From the NCBI GenBank assembly GCA_029204225.1, contig CM055108.1:16272722-16333721 (forward strand): DNA of 61,000 bases. The letters run 5' to 3'. The stretch comes from Diphasiastrum complanatum. Its lineage: Eukaryota > Streptophyta > Lycopodiopsida > Lycopodiales > Lycopodiaceae. The number at the start of each line of letters is the position of its first letter. The stretch's first letter is position 1. Shown here one piece after another: positions 22,270-32,267 of the stretch. Both the position numbers and the translations under genes were made by a program. The notes under the pieces were generated by a model, which was not told where the DNA came from, made no database searches, and saw only the letters and a list, made by a program, of their open reading frames with translations.

Positions 22270-23310
22270 TAGCTATTTACCATTGTCTACATGTTCTTCT
22301 TGTAATGATTGTTGTCAAATGCCCATAGGTATATTAGCCTCCAATTTTTTGCCTTGTAAAAAAACTCTCTACTAGCATTAATGTTTGGATCTTCATATAA
22401 AGAATCTTTTCGGATATTGTAAACTTGGAGCTCTTGTGATGCTTGATCCAATGATTTCAAAAAGTCTTCGGAGAGCTTATCTTGTGCATCGTCTATTGTG
22501 ACATATCATTCTTGAGGTTGTGCAGACTTTGAGCATCTATAAAAGATTTTGACATCTGAAAGAACATCAACCATCATAGAACAATAGCCCTGAATAAAAT
22601 ATTTTTCACATGAGCTATTTACAAAGGTAATTGTATTTCTTTCATTTCTTAAAGCTTCTCTCATACCACATCCTCCAGTATAAGCATCAATTACCACTTT
22701 TCCTTTGGGACAAAACGAGGAAACTATATTGACATCTAGTTGACAATCCTTCAAATATTTGCTTATTCTTCCTCTAACAAGGTGACAATGCTCATATATA
22801 ATTGGCTTATCAAAATTGTAGCTTTTGATTTTTCTTCTAATAGCATCGGTCATAGTGCCTTCATCAACATAATTTTTAGCTTCTTGGTAGATAATTGAGA
22901 GCATTTGATTGCCACCAATATCTATTAAACCATTCAATCTTTCTCTTCTTCCATCTTGGATATGAATGCCACCAATATCTATTAAACCATTTTTGGTATG
23001 CATATCTCCCTTGGTATATGATCCATATTGTATAGAAGTTAAACCTACTCTGTGTTTCAAGGTATTCTCTAATTGATACCATGAAGGACCTATGGAACAT
23101 GTGCAATAAGCACATACAAAAAACTTGAGTGGATATTCGCAATACAATCCACCAACTTATTGAATGACTTTATTTTGTCATCCATTCGACATCTTTTCCT
23201 TGTGAGGTTGTGTCTAAGATAACCAAGCCAATGTCCTTGCTATTACCACAAGCTGCAACCACCTCAACAAAGTATGATAGTAGAGGTCCAACGTTACATA
23301 TTTTCCAAGG
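22270..23310 (-). pseudogene. Unknown protein; C-terminal part weakly resembles an amino-methyltransferase motif I region
   Basis: The longest open piece is 22506-23147 (213 codons). It contains two near copies of NGLIDIGG, then YEHCHLVRGRISKYLK, CPKGKVVIDAYTGGCGM and TITFVNSSCEKYF. The CPKGKVVIDAYTGG segment followed ~20 residues later by an acidic/aromatic turn resembles motif I of beta-class DNA amino-methyltransferases (pattern xPGDxVLDPFxGSG). No DPPY-type catalytic motif is visible, so this is a guess. Reading through one stop, coding texture continues to about 22270 (DDAQDKLSEDFLKSLDQA). Upstream, in another frame, a further piece (SYFVEVVAACGNSKDIGLV) reaches ~23310. Probably a broken transposon-borne or captured gene. 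Confidence 0.35.
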
Positions 23311-23655
23311 TCTTTCAAGAGTGCATTATTGTAGTCCAAACACTTTGGTGAGTTTTGCACTACTCTAGATGGCAATCTTCCTCTTATTTTTCATTATCTT
23401 ATCAGACTAGCTTTTAATAAATTTTCTCTGCCATTCTCGGCTTCCCCCATCTCAAACTCGGATATTCTTCATGTATATTTAGAGGATAATAAAAACATCT
23501 TTGTTTGTGTCGTCCTTACTGACTTTTTACAGGTTAAGGATTTGGCTATATATTTTTGTGTGTTTTCATGAGCCCTCCGCTTTGTTTTATTGTTGGCCTC
23601 TATGATATTATCAATTTTCACAAGATTGGCATTTCAACTTGGAGCTAGATCACAT

Positions 23656-24400
23656 TCAAGATCCCCCTCCCTTCATTCCATCCCCATTCATTCCTTTACC
23701 TTCATGATACCCACATACACGGTTTGCTCCTGAGTACCCGTCACCAATGCCACCAGACTCAACATTTGATGCCTTGGTGAAACACATTAAGCATTGTTGC
23801 GCCACCAATGCCATTCTCTTTGATAACCTTTGCCAAACATACAAGCACCTCCAGACACTCTACACCAACTGTACTTTGGTGGATGGAACAACATTTTTTG
23901 TGTTGGACATAAGATATGGCGATGAGTTTGTGGTTGAGGGCACGCCAGTCCATGTTAATGATTCTCCGGGTAGCGTTTTGGATTTGGACAGAGATGTTGT
24001 TGTCATTACTCCACTTGACGTGGAAAGCAAACAAGGCATTGTGGACTTGCCTACAAATCCATTGTTTGCAAGTTGTGGCAGCGCTAAAAAGCATATTTCG
24101 GATCAATTTGAGGGAAGTGCTAGTGTTCTTGATCTTATGCAGTCTTCCAGCTAAGACAAAACTATTGCAAGTTTTTTTGCAAGTTATATAAAGACACCAA
24201 GTGCATGAGATTCCATCGATGTACAATGTAAATTGCTTGTTTGAATTGCCATATGCAAATGAAAGGCATTCGATGCTAGGAATGGAGTCCAAGTTTGATA
24301 GACATGTCTGGACAGAGTATGTCACTTCAGACATTGTAAGGCTTTCAGAAAATGTCAGATCAAAGACAAAATATTCAATGTCCCAATAGTATGAAGTCTA
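23656..24400. other. Overlapping open frames of unknown meaning
   Basis: A plus-strand frame of 135 codons (23747-24154, containing ALVKHIKHCCATN and VVVITPLDVESKQG) lies opposite a minus-strand frame of 191 codons (23759-24334). Neither shows a domain I know. Plus-strand residue composition looks more protein-like. At most one is real. Confidence 0.25.
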
Positions 24401-24779
24401 GTCATCAAAATCAAAGACAATGGCATGGAAGATTGTCCAAATCGCCTCCAATTGGCAATATTGGACAAGCATATGGATCATTGAATTGCCTGCACAGTTC
24501 TAAAAAATCACATTGTTTGGCATAATGTTTGTGTTGTATGTACTATTGTCTTCCCAAAACATGCAGCACATTATGTTATCCATCTAGGACACCATGAACA
24601 CCTTGTGGAGCAGGGCGAAGTGAGGAAAGCTATATTATATAAAGGAAATGGTTAGGAAAAATATACATCCTGGACCAGCTGCAGTCCCTTTCTAGCAACA
24701 TAAGGTAATATTTAGTTTATTCTTTGCTATTCCATTCATGGTAGGCTAAAAATGTGATCTATACCCATTTGTGTAATCG
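24401..24779. other. Non-coding interval
   Basis: No gene or repeat boundary recognised. Confidence 0.3.
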
Positions 24780-25400
24780 GATGTTTTAAATGTGTTTTCT
24801 AGGTTGTCATTTGTGTGACAACCTAGAAAACTGTCGTTTATTCTGGTTTAGATGACAACTTTTCAAAAGTCGTCGTTTATGCCAGAAATGACATTTTTTA
24901 AGTTTTTAAGGCTTAAATATGTAGATAGGCGGGTGGAAAAAAGTAGTTAGATTGAGATAATAGATAAAAGCCTTAAGTTAATATAAGAGTGCATCATATA
25001 ATTTTTGATACACGTCGATGTGTTAATATTGAATCCAATGGTATTGAACATGTGGATAGGTATAACATCCCATATATAACATAAGTAGATAAATCTACAC
25101 ATAGATTGATAAATTACTACATAATCTGGTAGATAAGTGTGATATCTACACTTAAATATTAGGCCATGCAAAAAATGGCATGAATGATTGCCTAGAAAAC
25201 CATCATATATGCTGGTTTATAGGAGAATTTTTCAAAAGCTATCATTTTATGCCAAAAAATGACATTTTTTGAAGTTTATGGCTTAAATGTGTAGATAAGT
25301 GGGCAGATAAAAGTAGTTAGATGAATATAATAGTATAACACTCCTAAGTTGATATAAGTGCGTCATATATTTATTGATATATGTCGATGATATTTACTCC
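24780..25400. repeat. Diverged tandem duplication, about 365-bp spacing
   Basis: The stretch around 24840-24995 (CTTTTCAAAAGTCGTCG, ATGACATTTTTTAAG, AAAAAGTAGTTAGATTG, GAGTGCATCATATA) recurs around 25210-25370 (TTTTTCAAAAGCTATCA, ATGACATTTTTTGAAG, AAAAGTAGTTAGATGA, AGTGCGTCATATAT). The core also carries short inverted motifs (TGTCATTTGTGTGACAACC). It could be subterminal sequence of a DNA transposon. Confidence 0.6.
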
Positions 25401-25422
25401 ATTGCATTAATATAGTTCACAC

Positions 25423-25955
25423 ATGACTAGTCACAAGGAGTTCTTTACTTTTTTGATCACTTATGATGGAGCTAAGAAAGTGATTCACATGGCCAATGGT
25501 GGTGAGTGTGTGATTGAAGGTATTGGTTCAATTCCTATTTGTCTTTCTACTAATAGGAAAGCAAGACTTGATGGTGTTCTTTACATTCCTTCACTTTCAG
25601 AGAATTCGCTAAGTGTGAGAAATGATACATGGTGAAGTTTGGTGGTGATGCTTGTTTCATTACAAAGGAAAAAATCTTGATTGCTAGGGGCAATAGACAA
25701 GGTAGACTTTTCAAGCTTGATGCTTTTGTTATGGCTACCAAAAAAGGTGGAATGGAAAAGGAGATTGGTCTCAATGTTCCAAAGTTCTCTTTTAGCATCA
25801 ATTTAGATTGGTGGATCTTATGCAAAGTCTAACAAGCTTCCTTATGCCAGATCTAGGTCAAGATCTAATATGCTTCTTGGAGATGTTCATCTTTGTGCTA
25901 ACTTGGCTAGCTATGAGGATAATGATGTCGTGAAATCAAGAGCTTATTTGAGATG
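25423..25955 (+). pseudogene. Ty1-copia protease-to-pre-integrase fragment
   Basis: Two frames in succession read MTSHKEFFTFLITYDG, MANGGECVIEGIGSIPI, LDGVLYIPSLSENSLSV, then DACFITKEKILIARGNRQG. The same region of the intact copia polyprotein at 56320-60288 reads MTSKREFFSSLLSYDG and IEGVGSIPLCLGSS, so this is a related lineage. The protease active site lies just outside the fragment. Frames are shifted near 25625. Confidence 0.82.
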
Positions 25956-25960
25956 ATTGT

Positions 25961-26008
25961 TGGTATCAGATTAGAGGAGCTCTTATCAAAACAGAAGTTC
26001 TGATACCA
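25961..26008. other. Pair of primer-binding-site-like sequences in inverted orientation
   Basis: TGGTATCAGA (25961-25970) and its reverse complement TCTGATACCA (25999-26008) are separated by 28 bp. Each matches the copia/gypsy primer-binding site that pairs with the 3' end of initiator-Met tRNA. The right one directly abuts TGTAGGAAATC, consistent with a minus-strand LTR end (…CCTACA then TGGTATCAGA). Confidence 0.6.
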
Positions 26009-26316
26009 TGTAGGAAATCAGAGAAAATCGATCTCTTGTAGCAGAAGCAGTAAACGAGTTCAAAATGAATCAAAAAGTAACTACAATGTGCAATGGAACA
26101 AGATAGTAGTGTAGACACAAAAATGCACTCTGATAATAATCAAAATTGAGTACATGAGCTTGAAGCTGGCGCAAAATAGTGGGCACCAATCAGTCTTCAG
26201 CTGAGTTTGATGGAATATTTCCTATTTTAATTGATAGCTTGTCTTCTTTTTTTAATTTTAACATGGCCTTTATGTAAGCCTGTTTTAGATAATACATCCT
26301 CTAATTTGGGAATAGC
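26009..26316 (-). repeat. Possible 5' LTR part of a minus-strand copia element
   Basis: Begins TGTAGGAAATC immediately next to the inverted PBS, so on the minus strand the LTR would end …GATTTCCTACA before the PBS. The other end is not resolved; it runs into the transposase gene that ends at 26317. Confidence 0.45.
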
Positions 26317-28078
26317 TTATTTCGCAGATGCTTCTGGCTCAAAATTCCATGCAAACAAGATGTGAAGATATATTATTTTTTCTATTATACGCACCTCTAC
26401 ATACAATGTATAGATATGAACATTCTGAAGAGGAATCGGTAGTACGGTTTTCCAATTAGGATCTTCTCGATCTCTTAATATTCCTACACTCCTTGTCATG
26501 TCTTTTGATGTCTTCATGCAGTACAAACAAGGGTGTTTAGAGTTAGCACCATGAGATACATTGAACATACATTTTAATGTCTTCAAATCTCCTGCTAAAT
26601 GCCATTCTATGTTGAAAGTGCCAATTCTAGGAATATTGAGTGGAACTCCCTCCATGTGATTTTTTATGGTGGCAGGATATGAGTTCTATTAAATATCCAT
26701 GAGAGAATGTCATGGTCTTCTTTCATCACCTATAAGAGAAAACAAAAACGTGATTTAGCCTCATAATATTAACACAGAGAAGATTTCCCAAATGAAATCC
26801 ATATTAAAATGATTATCCCTATTGATTATGTGAAAGAACTTCTATACTTGAAATGCTGCCAACCACCAGATATCATTTTCTAATTGAACACCGAAGTTGA
26901 GGTCTTCCAAGTCTTCTGAATTTGAAAGTGCTCCATTCATGATCGTAAGACTGACTCTCTCCATTTTTTGTCCTTTTATAATTTCAGACTCGTCTAACTT
27001 GAGAACAACTATGAACTTGTTATTGACATTCTCATTTGAAATACCATAAAAATTTATGATGAATGTTAGTAGCTGATTAATATCAATAAATAAATTGTTG
27101 GAATTGTTATATGCTAGACATTCTCCTTTCAATCAATACACTTCATTGATATGAAATGGATTACCAACTATTGTCTGCATACCTTGGTTTAACATGTTGT
27201 GCAAATGCCTCCTGTATCATCTTAAACATTGTTGCATATGCTTCTTTAATGATGCTAGAAAAATCACATGCCCCCTGAACCAATGTAGTGTCTAATATTT
27301 TTCCAACTTCATTCATAATGCTATTAGTAACTGAAGCCTTAATCTTTTTCATTTTGTTATTGTCTAACATTGATTTCATAGATTTAGAAGTCAAGATAGA
27401 ACCTAGTGAGTTTCCAATGGAAATCTCATCGGCCAAATGGTCTTTAGCAACCAATGCTGATCTGCATTGCAAACATAATGTTCATGAAAATGTCAGTAGA
27501 AATTAGGACACTCATAGTATTCACAGCAGCATAATAAACAAATCAACAGAAATTTGAAATTAATAGATAACAAAACTAGTGATTATGAATGAATCAAAAA
27601 GTTCAAGCGATATTCAATACCAAATAAGCTATAACTTACTTGAATTCACGGATTCGTCTTTTTCTATAACCTCCTCTAGATGATAGATCACATATATCCT
27701 TGGTTACCAATCTTTTCCTCTTGTTGCTTTGGACCTTTCTGTTGAGTACATCCATATCTTTAGCAAGAGACAAATATGAGATACGCATGGATTGAAACGC
27801 ATTTTTTATCTCATCATTACTAGTTGTAAAATGATGCAAAGAAGAATTCAACCTTTGGATCTCCTTCTTGAACATCTCATTTTCTTCCAAACAAGTTTTC
27901 AACTTCGTTTTTAATCTTTGTCAAATCATCCTTTGATTGATCTCTCTATTCAAGTGTCTTGATATTTAGAAATGTATGCTATCTTCAATCGCTCATTTAC
28001 ATTTATAGCAACTGGAAGACCTTGCATTATTCTAGCTTTACATTTACAAGATCGCTTAGCAGCTGATTCACTAACTAA
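26317..28078 (-). pseudogene. Multi-exon DDE-like transposase gene, family not identified
   Basis: Minus-strand pieces join across splice sites: a 5' part (~28078-27950: SAAKRSCKCKARIMQG); exon A (to 27640) with a coiled coil and basic KRKRLVTKDICDLS; donor CAA|GTAAGT, acceptor TGCAG|ATC at 27461, in frame; exon B (EISIGNSLGSILTS… QEAFAQHVKPRY); a shift near 27150; exon C (NKFIVVLKLDESEIIKG, NDIWWLAAFQ) to donor 26848; exon D from acceptor 26729 (VMKEDHDILSW, one shift, then IEWHLAGDLKTLKCMFN, GANSKHPCLYCMK, then IPLQNVHIYTLYVEVRIIEK). The VVLKLDESE and HLAGDLKTL segments, with a CxxC between, look like the two aspartates of an RNase H-fold transposase with a zinc insertion. This is pattern reading, not a database match. 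Repeats at 28085-28545 probably mark its element's end. Confidence 0.5.
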
Positions 28079-28084
28079 TTAAAA

Positions 28085-28545
28085 TAGTTGTTATTAAGCG
28101 TGAAGACGTAGACAGCCTGTGTAAAATTTCGTGTAAAACTGTAGTGTTAGGTTTTTCGCCTGTGTAGAAACCCGTGTAAAACTATAGTGTCGCTTTTTTG
28201 CAAAGTGTCACCTATCAAAAATTGCATGTAAAAATGCAGTATCGCTTTTTTTGCAAATTGTCGCCTATCATAGACTGCATGTCAAAATGCAGTGTCGTCT
28301 TTTTCCCAATTGTCGCCTGTCAGAAAATGTGAGGAAAAATGCAGTGTTGCATTTTTTGCAAAATACTGTTGCATTTCTAGAAGTGCCTAAATGGCCTATA
28401 AAACCAATTTAGCATCAGTGTCGCAAAACACTTAGTTGCTCAGGATGGCTCAAAGGTAAAATGGTGAGAGTGTCGGGTGTCGACTTTTTCGCCTGTGAAA
28501 AAACCTGAGTAAAAATGCAAACTATAGCGACAATCAGTTCAAATA
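28085..28545. repeat. Degenerate ~60-bp tandem repeats, probable subterminal region of the transposon
   Basis: Around five or six units between 28100 and 28375 share the pattern TCGCCTRTCA/GTAGAAA…GCATGTAAAAATGCAGTGTCGCTTTTTTGCAAA. Partial units reappear near 28475-28540 (GACTTTTTCGCCTGTGAAAA, ACTATAGCGACAA). They begin just beyond the 5' end of the transposase gene. A related stretch in reverse orientation occurs at about 50885-51075. Confidence 0.75.
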
Positions 28546-28599
28546 TGCAGACTGCTGAAAAACAGTTCATTTTCTGCAGGTTTCATTGAGAGAGTAAAA

Positions 28600-29740
28600 T
28601 TGAGAGAAGGAAGGAGGGCTGTTGGGATGAGTAGGAGTTAGATTAAATTCCAATAGAATCTTGGGATGATCCAAGGCATGGATCTCACATCTCTTCATAA
28701 CTTAAAGGATTCTATGAGTATGAATTGGTTGCTCATGATCAAGATGGCAAAAGGTTGGTTGGAGAAGACTATATGGAGCAAATCGAGAGGCAATTTCTTC
28801 AAGGAAAGGGAGATCTCATTGGTGAGATTTTTGAGGTTTGTTATGCAATCAAGAGGGCTGGATTTATTAGGTTTTATACTCATCTTCACCTACTCTACTT
28901 CATGTTGGATGGAAAGTTTGGAATCTATCTTTTGCTTTATGATGATAACATTGTTTTCACTAACTTTTGTGAAAGATCGAAATCAAGCATTGTTGAGATC
29001 TTGTTGGATCTAGATCATATGTTTGAGAAGGAGTATTTTCAGAGGTTCAGGTTTGAAGATATTCATATCTTTGATGTTCAAGAGGAAGATCAAGATGTTG
29101 ATCTCAAAGGGCTTCAACAACACAAAAGGGAAAGTGGCAATTTAGAGCTAGTCATAGCATCAAAGGAGAGTCATTTGGCAAAGATCTTTTGGATTTATTT
29201 TTGCAGGTGTTTGAAGACTCAAGTAAGGTCAAAGTAATAGCAAATTAGTGTTGTTCAAGTTTACTTTACTTATTCTATCTCAAGTTTCAGCAATTTCATG
29301 TGAATGAGTGCAAATTGTCAAGATATGGGCAAACTAGCTACATTGTTTTACATCATTTTGATGATGGAGTTGTATAGAAACTCTTGGATGGTTTTGCTGA
29401 TAGAAATGAAGCCTTTGGAGGTTCATTATATCATTCATTCATGTCTAAGCTCTCAAGGTTTGAACTATGTAGTGCCAATGCTTGGTTTGATGGTTTTTTG
29501 TGACAAGATGGAGATGGAGGCTCAATCATGGAGTTTTATGAAGGATACATATTAAGAAAGGACAAAGATGGAGGAGACAAGCAAGCAAGTGGTCATCACT
29601 CACATTTATTGATTGGTTGTTGTAATTTTCTAGAGAGTTCAGAGTTAGAAACATGGAGGAATCATCTCATTTATATTCTATTTGGTTCTTCATGTTCTAG
29701 TTATATCTTGATGTGTGAAATTGATGTTAAGAAATAGTGA
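28600..29740 (+). pseudogene. Unknown protein-coding remnant before an LTR
   Basis: 28725-29237 is open for 170 codons (KRLVGEDYMEQIERQF, GEIFEVCYAIKRAGFIRFY, LLLYDDNIVFTNFCERSKSS, FRFEDIHIFDVQEEDQD). Coding texture continues with stops through 29237-29740 (FMSKLSRFELCSANAWFDG, IMEFYEGYILRKDKDGGDK). No domain recognised. It lies 150-300 bp upstream of a PPT and LTR start in the same orientation, so it may be an element's last ORF. Confidence 0.35.
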
Positions 29741-29815
29741 AAAATCCAATGTGGACACTATTCTAGTATATCAATTATGGAAGCTAGTTTAGAACCTTAG
29801 AAAGGAGGTCTATAC

Positions 29816-30095
29816 TTAGGATGGAGATCATCCTAAAGTTGTATCAAAGTTCTATGGTAAAGACTATGCCAAAACTAGTTGAAGAGGGAGTGTGAGAAAT
29901 TTCAACTAGTTAGTCATATTTTGGTTACTATTGTCAATATTAGAGACTTAGAGATAAAATTTAGGATGGAGATCATGCTAAAGTTGTATCAAAGTTCTAT
30001 GGTAAAAACTATGCCAAAACTAGTTGAAGAGGGAGTGTGAGAAATTTCAACTAGTTAGCCATACTTTGGTTAATTGTCAATATTACAGACTTAGG
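29816..30095 (+). repeat. Tandem duplication (145-bp unit) spanning a PPT and LTR start
   Basis: The segment starting TTAGGATGGAGATCAT occurs at 29816 and again at 29961 with few differences. Each copy contains GTTGAAGAGGGAG followed by TGTGAGAAATTTCAACTAG, so both the polypurine tract and the first bases of the LTR are doubled (LTR starts at 29891 and 30036). Confidence 0.9.
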
Positions 30096-30600
30096 GATAA
30101 AATTTATGAAAGTTATTTTAGTTTAAGTTCCTTTGAATTATCACTTTTGGAAAGTGTGGGAAAGTTAGAAGGTCGAGTTTGGAAGATTCAAATTTGAATG
30201 TTTGGTTCATTGAATCTAGTCCATATTTTTAGTAGGGTTTTTTATCTAGAAGTTTCTATGGAGAGAAACCAAATTCAAACGAGGTCATGGAGCTATTATA
30301 AATAGATGTACACACATGGGAAGAGAATCATTCTCTCTCTCTAACCTCATTCATGCTTATACATGAGTTCTATTTGGGTTCACATATCCATTTTCGCACT
30401 ATAGTGTTGATATTATGCAATCTTGTGTGTAGAATGCAATTTTATGATGATTGTTGGATCCACATGTGTGAAATATAGTACCTTACTGTTATTGTATGGA
30501 CATCAGTTTCATTTTATCATATATTTTATGTTTGATCAAGATCTTATTGAGTTTACATCACTTTTGTGTAGTTGATATTAGATTTCTACATTGTCAATGT
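30036..30600 (+). repeat. 3' LTR (right end approximate)
   Basis: Starts TGTGAGAAATTTC after the PPT GAAGAGGGAG. A TATA box (TATTATAAATAGATG) lies near 30287, followed by a CT-rich leader. No primer-binding site follows, as expected of a 3' LTR. The right boundary is not fixed. Confidence 0.65.
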
Positions 30601-30678
30601 TGCTAGATGTGTTGACATTCATAACCAAAGATTATGGGGACCTAATTGGATCTTAGTGATTCATCTTTCTTCACATAT

Positions 30679-30900
30679 GCTACAACTTTTACCTAGGAGA
30701 ATGTAAAACCTTTAAATTGGGATAGGCTCTAATAGGTTAAGGGTTTTCACTACAGGCCTCTACAGTTGTACACAGATTTTAAACTTTGGCATTCACCAAA
30801 GTGATCATGTACAGTTGCAGATGCCTACATATAAAATGCTTGCAACAATAAGAGCCTCTCCAAATTTAAATGTTACATTCTCCTAGGTGGAAGGTGTAGC
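30679..30900. mobile_element. Foldback MITE, 222 bp with ~50-bp terminal inverted repeats
   Basis: Left arm 30679-30730 starts GCTACAACTTTTACCTAGGA; the reverse complement of the right arm 30851-30900 starts GCTACACCTTCCACCTAGGA. The arms match over about 50 bp with a few changes, ending at GGCTCT/AGAGCC. The 120-bp centre has no coding potential. No clear target-site duplication could be seen, so the superfamily is open. Confidence 0.8.
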
Positions 30901-30959
30901 AAAGCCTATGTCAGACAAACAATGATATTCACCAACTACAAAAAAAAAAACATTTACGT

Positions 30960-31039
30960 TTATTGGAATGTACATACATACATAATTACATACACATACA
31001 TATATACACACCCATACATACACATACATATACACATAC

Positions 31040-31087
<48 letters not shown>
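30960..31087. repeat. (CATA)n then (TA)n microsatellite
   Basis: CATA/CACATA repeats from about 30970 grade into about 23 TA units at 31042-31087. Confidence 0.95.
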
Positions 31088-31090
<3 letters not shown>

Positions 31091-31276
31091 AAATTAATTT
31101 TGGGCTGGGTTGGAGCAGCTAGTCATAATGCATATTAAAAAATAAAAGCATATGAAATCAAAGATAAACTATAAGAGTAGTTTAGGTTCACTTACCATGC
31201 TAGCTTGCAAGCCTGCCTTTCCACTCGAGACCAACCTAGGATTGCCTATCCCATGCATCCTAGCGGCCGCGACATC

Positions 31277-31280
<4 letters not shown>

Positions 31281-31310
<30 letters not shown>
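31281..31310. repeat. (AT)15 microsatellite
   Basis: Uninterrupted AT run shortly after a GC-rich GCGGCCGC sequence. Confidence 0.95.
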
Positions 31311-31316
<6 letters not shown>

Positions 31317-31339
31317 TGAAAATAGTTTCCACGTGTGGG

Positions 31340-32255
31340 TGTTAGTCATAAATGCCTTTAGAATTAGCTAGATTGATTATGTTTTGACAATTGAGTTTGA
31401 AAAACGTTAGTCAAGTAGGAAATTGCCATGTGGCACCATTTCATTGACAGATCTAGAATTCCTATGTGAATGAAACATGGTTCCCACATGTGAGATCTTG
31501 TTCCCACGTGTGAAATCTATGCCTAGGTCATTTAGATAGGTTATATAGGTTGTACATCTCATTTGATTTAGAAACTAGTGGCCAAATTCCAAAAACTAGT
31601 TTAGTAGTATTATGCCACTTGGCACCATTCTAGTGGTAGAAAATGATACAACATAAAGTTAGGAGTGATTTCCCATGTGTGTACATATTAGTAGCTTGAA
31701 AGTTTATGGTCGTAGAAGATATTTATGTAAGTCGCTATAAGTTAGAAAAATTGCCTCAAATCAAAGAGGTGGACTAGAAGTTTAGGAAACCATTGGCCAT
31801 GTGCAAAAATGAATATGATTGGAGGATACATTGATGAATAGGCACTCCCACACGTGCCATATCAGCTAAGTCAGCAGCAGCTTGAGCTCCCACATGTGTA
31901 TATATAGAGCCACATTTGGCCATAATCAACAATGAAGCAAGTGAAATCTTGGTTTTGGAGCATTTCTTGAGTAATTTCAATATTTGTCTTGTGATTTTAT
32001 GCTTCTATTGGATTCTAATCTTAGTATACTTCATTCTTTGCTAGTAGTCCATACTCTGACAGGTTTTCAAATGTGTGAAACCAGCAAGTCATAGTTTTGA
32101 TCATAATTGATTGTTCTTGTTAGATTTGTTGATGTAGAATTGATCTAATGAGCTCTAATCTTGTGTAGATTGGTAGATCAATCTAATCTAACACCCATCA
32201 CTCTTGTGGATCTGATTTGGATCCATTCTTTGTCCTCATTTTATGTATTTTCACA
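31340..32255 (+). repeat. 5' LTR of a Ty1-copia-type element (left end approximate)
   Basis: Ends ATGTATTTTCACA directly before TGGTATCAGAGC. A likely TATA box (TATATATAGAG) lies near 31896. The upstream U3 part holds several copies of a CCCAC(A/G)TGTG motif. A possible TG start is TGTTAGTCATAAATG near 31341. Confidence 0.7.
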
Positions 32256-32267
32256 TGGTATCAGAGC
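32256..32267 (+). other. Primer-binding site for initiator-Met tRNA
   Basis: TGGTATCAGAGC, the standard plant copia PBS, immediately after the LTR's terminal CA. Confidence 0.9.

Noticed and set aside
24780-25400. CRISPR-like array
   Set aside because: Only two diverged long copies, no short regularly spaced repeats, and the genome is a plant's.
26317-26655. Assignment of the CxxC transposase fragment to a named superfamily (KDZ, Plavaka, RAG-like)
   Set aside because: The pattern is suggestive but I could not distinguish among families from memory, so no name is given.
31264-31271. GCGGCCGC (NotI-like) site suggesting vector sequence
   Set aside because: No vector or linker sequence surrounds it; the flanks are ordinary AT-rich plant sequence and a microsatellite.
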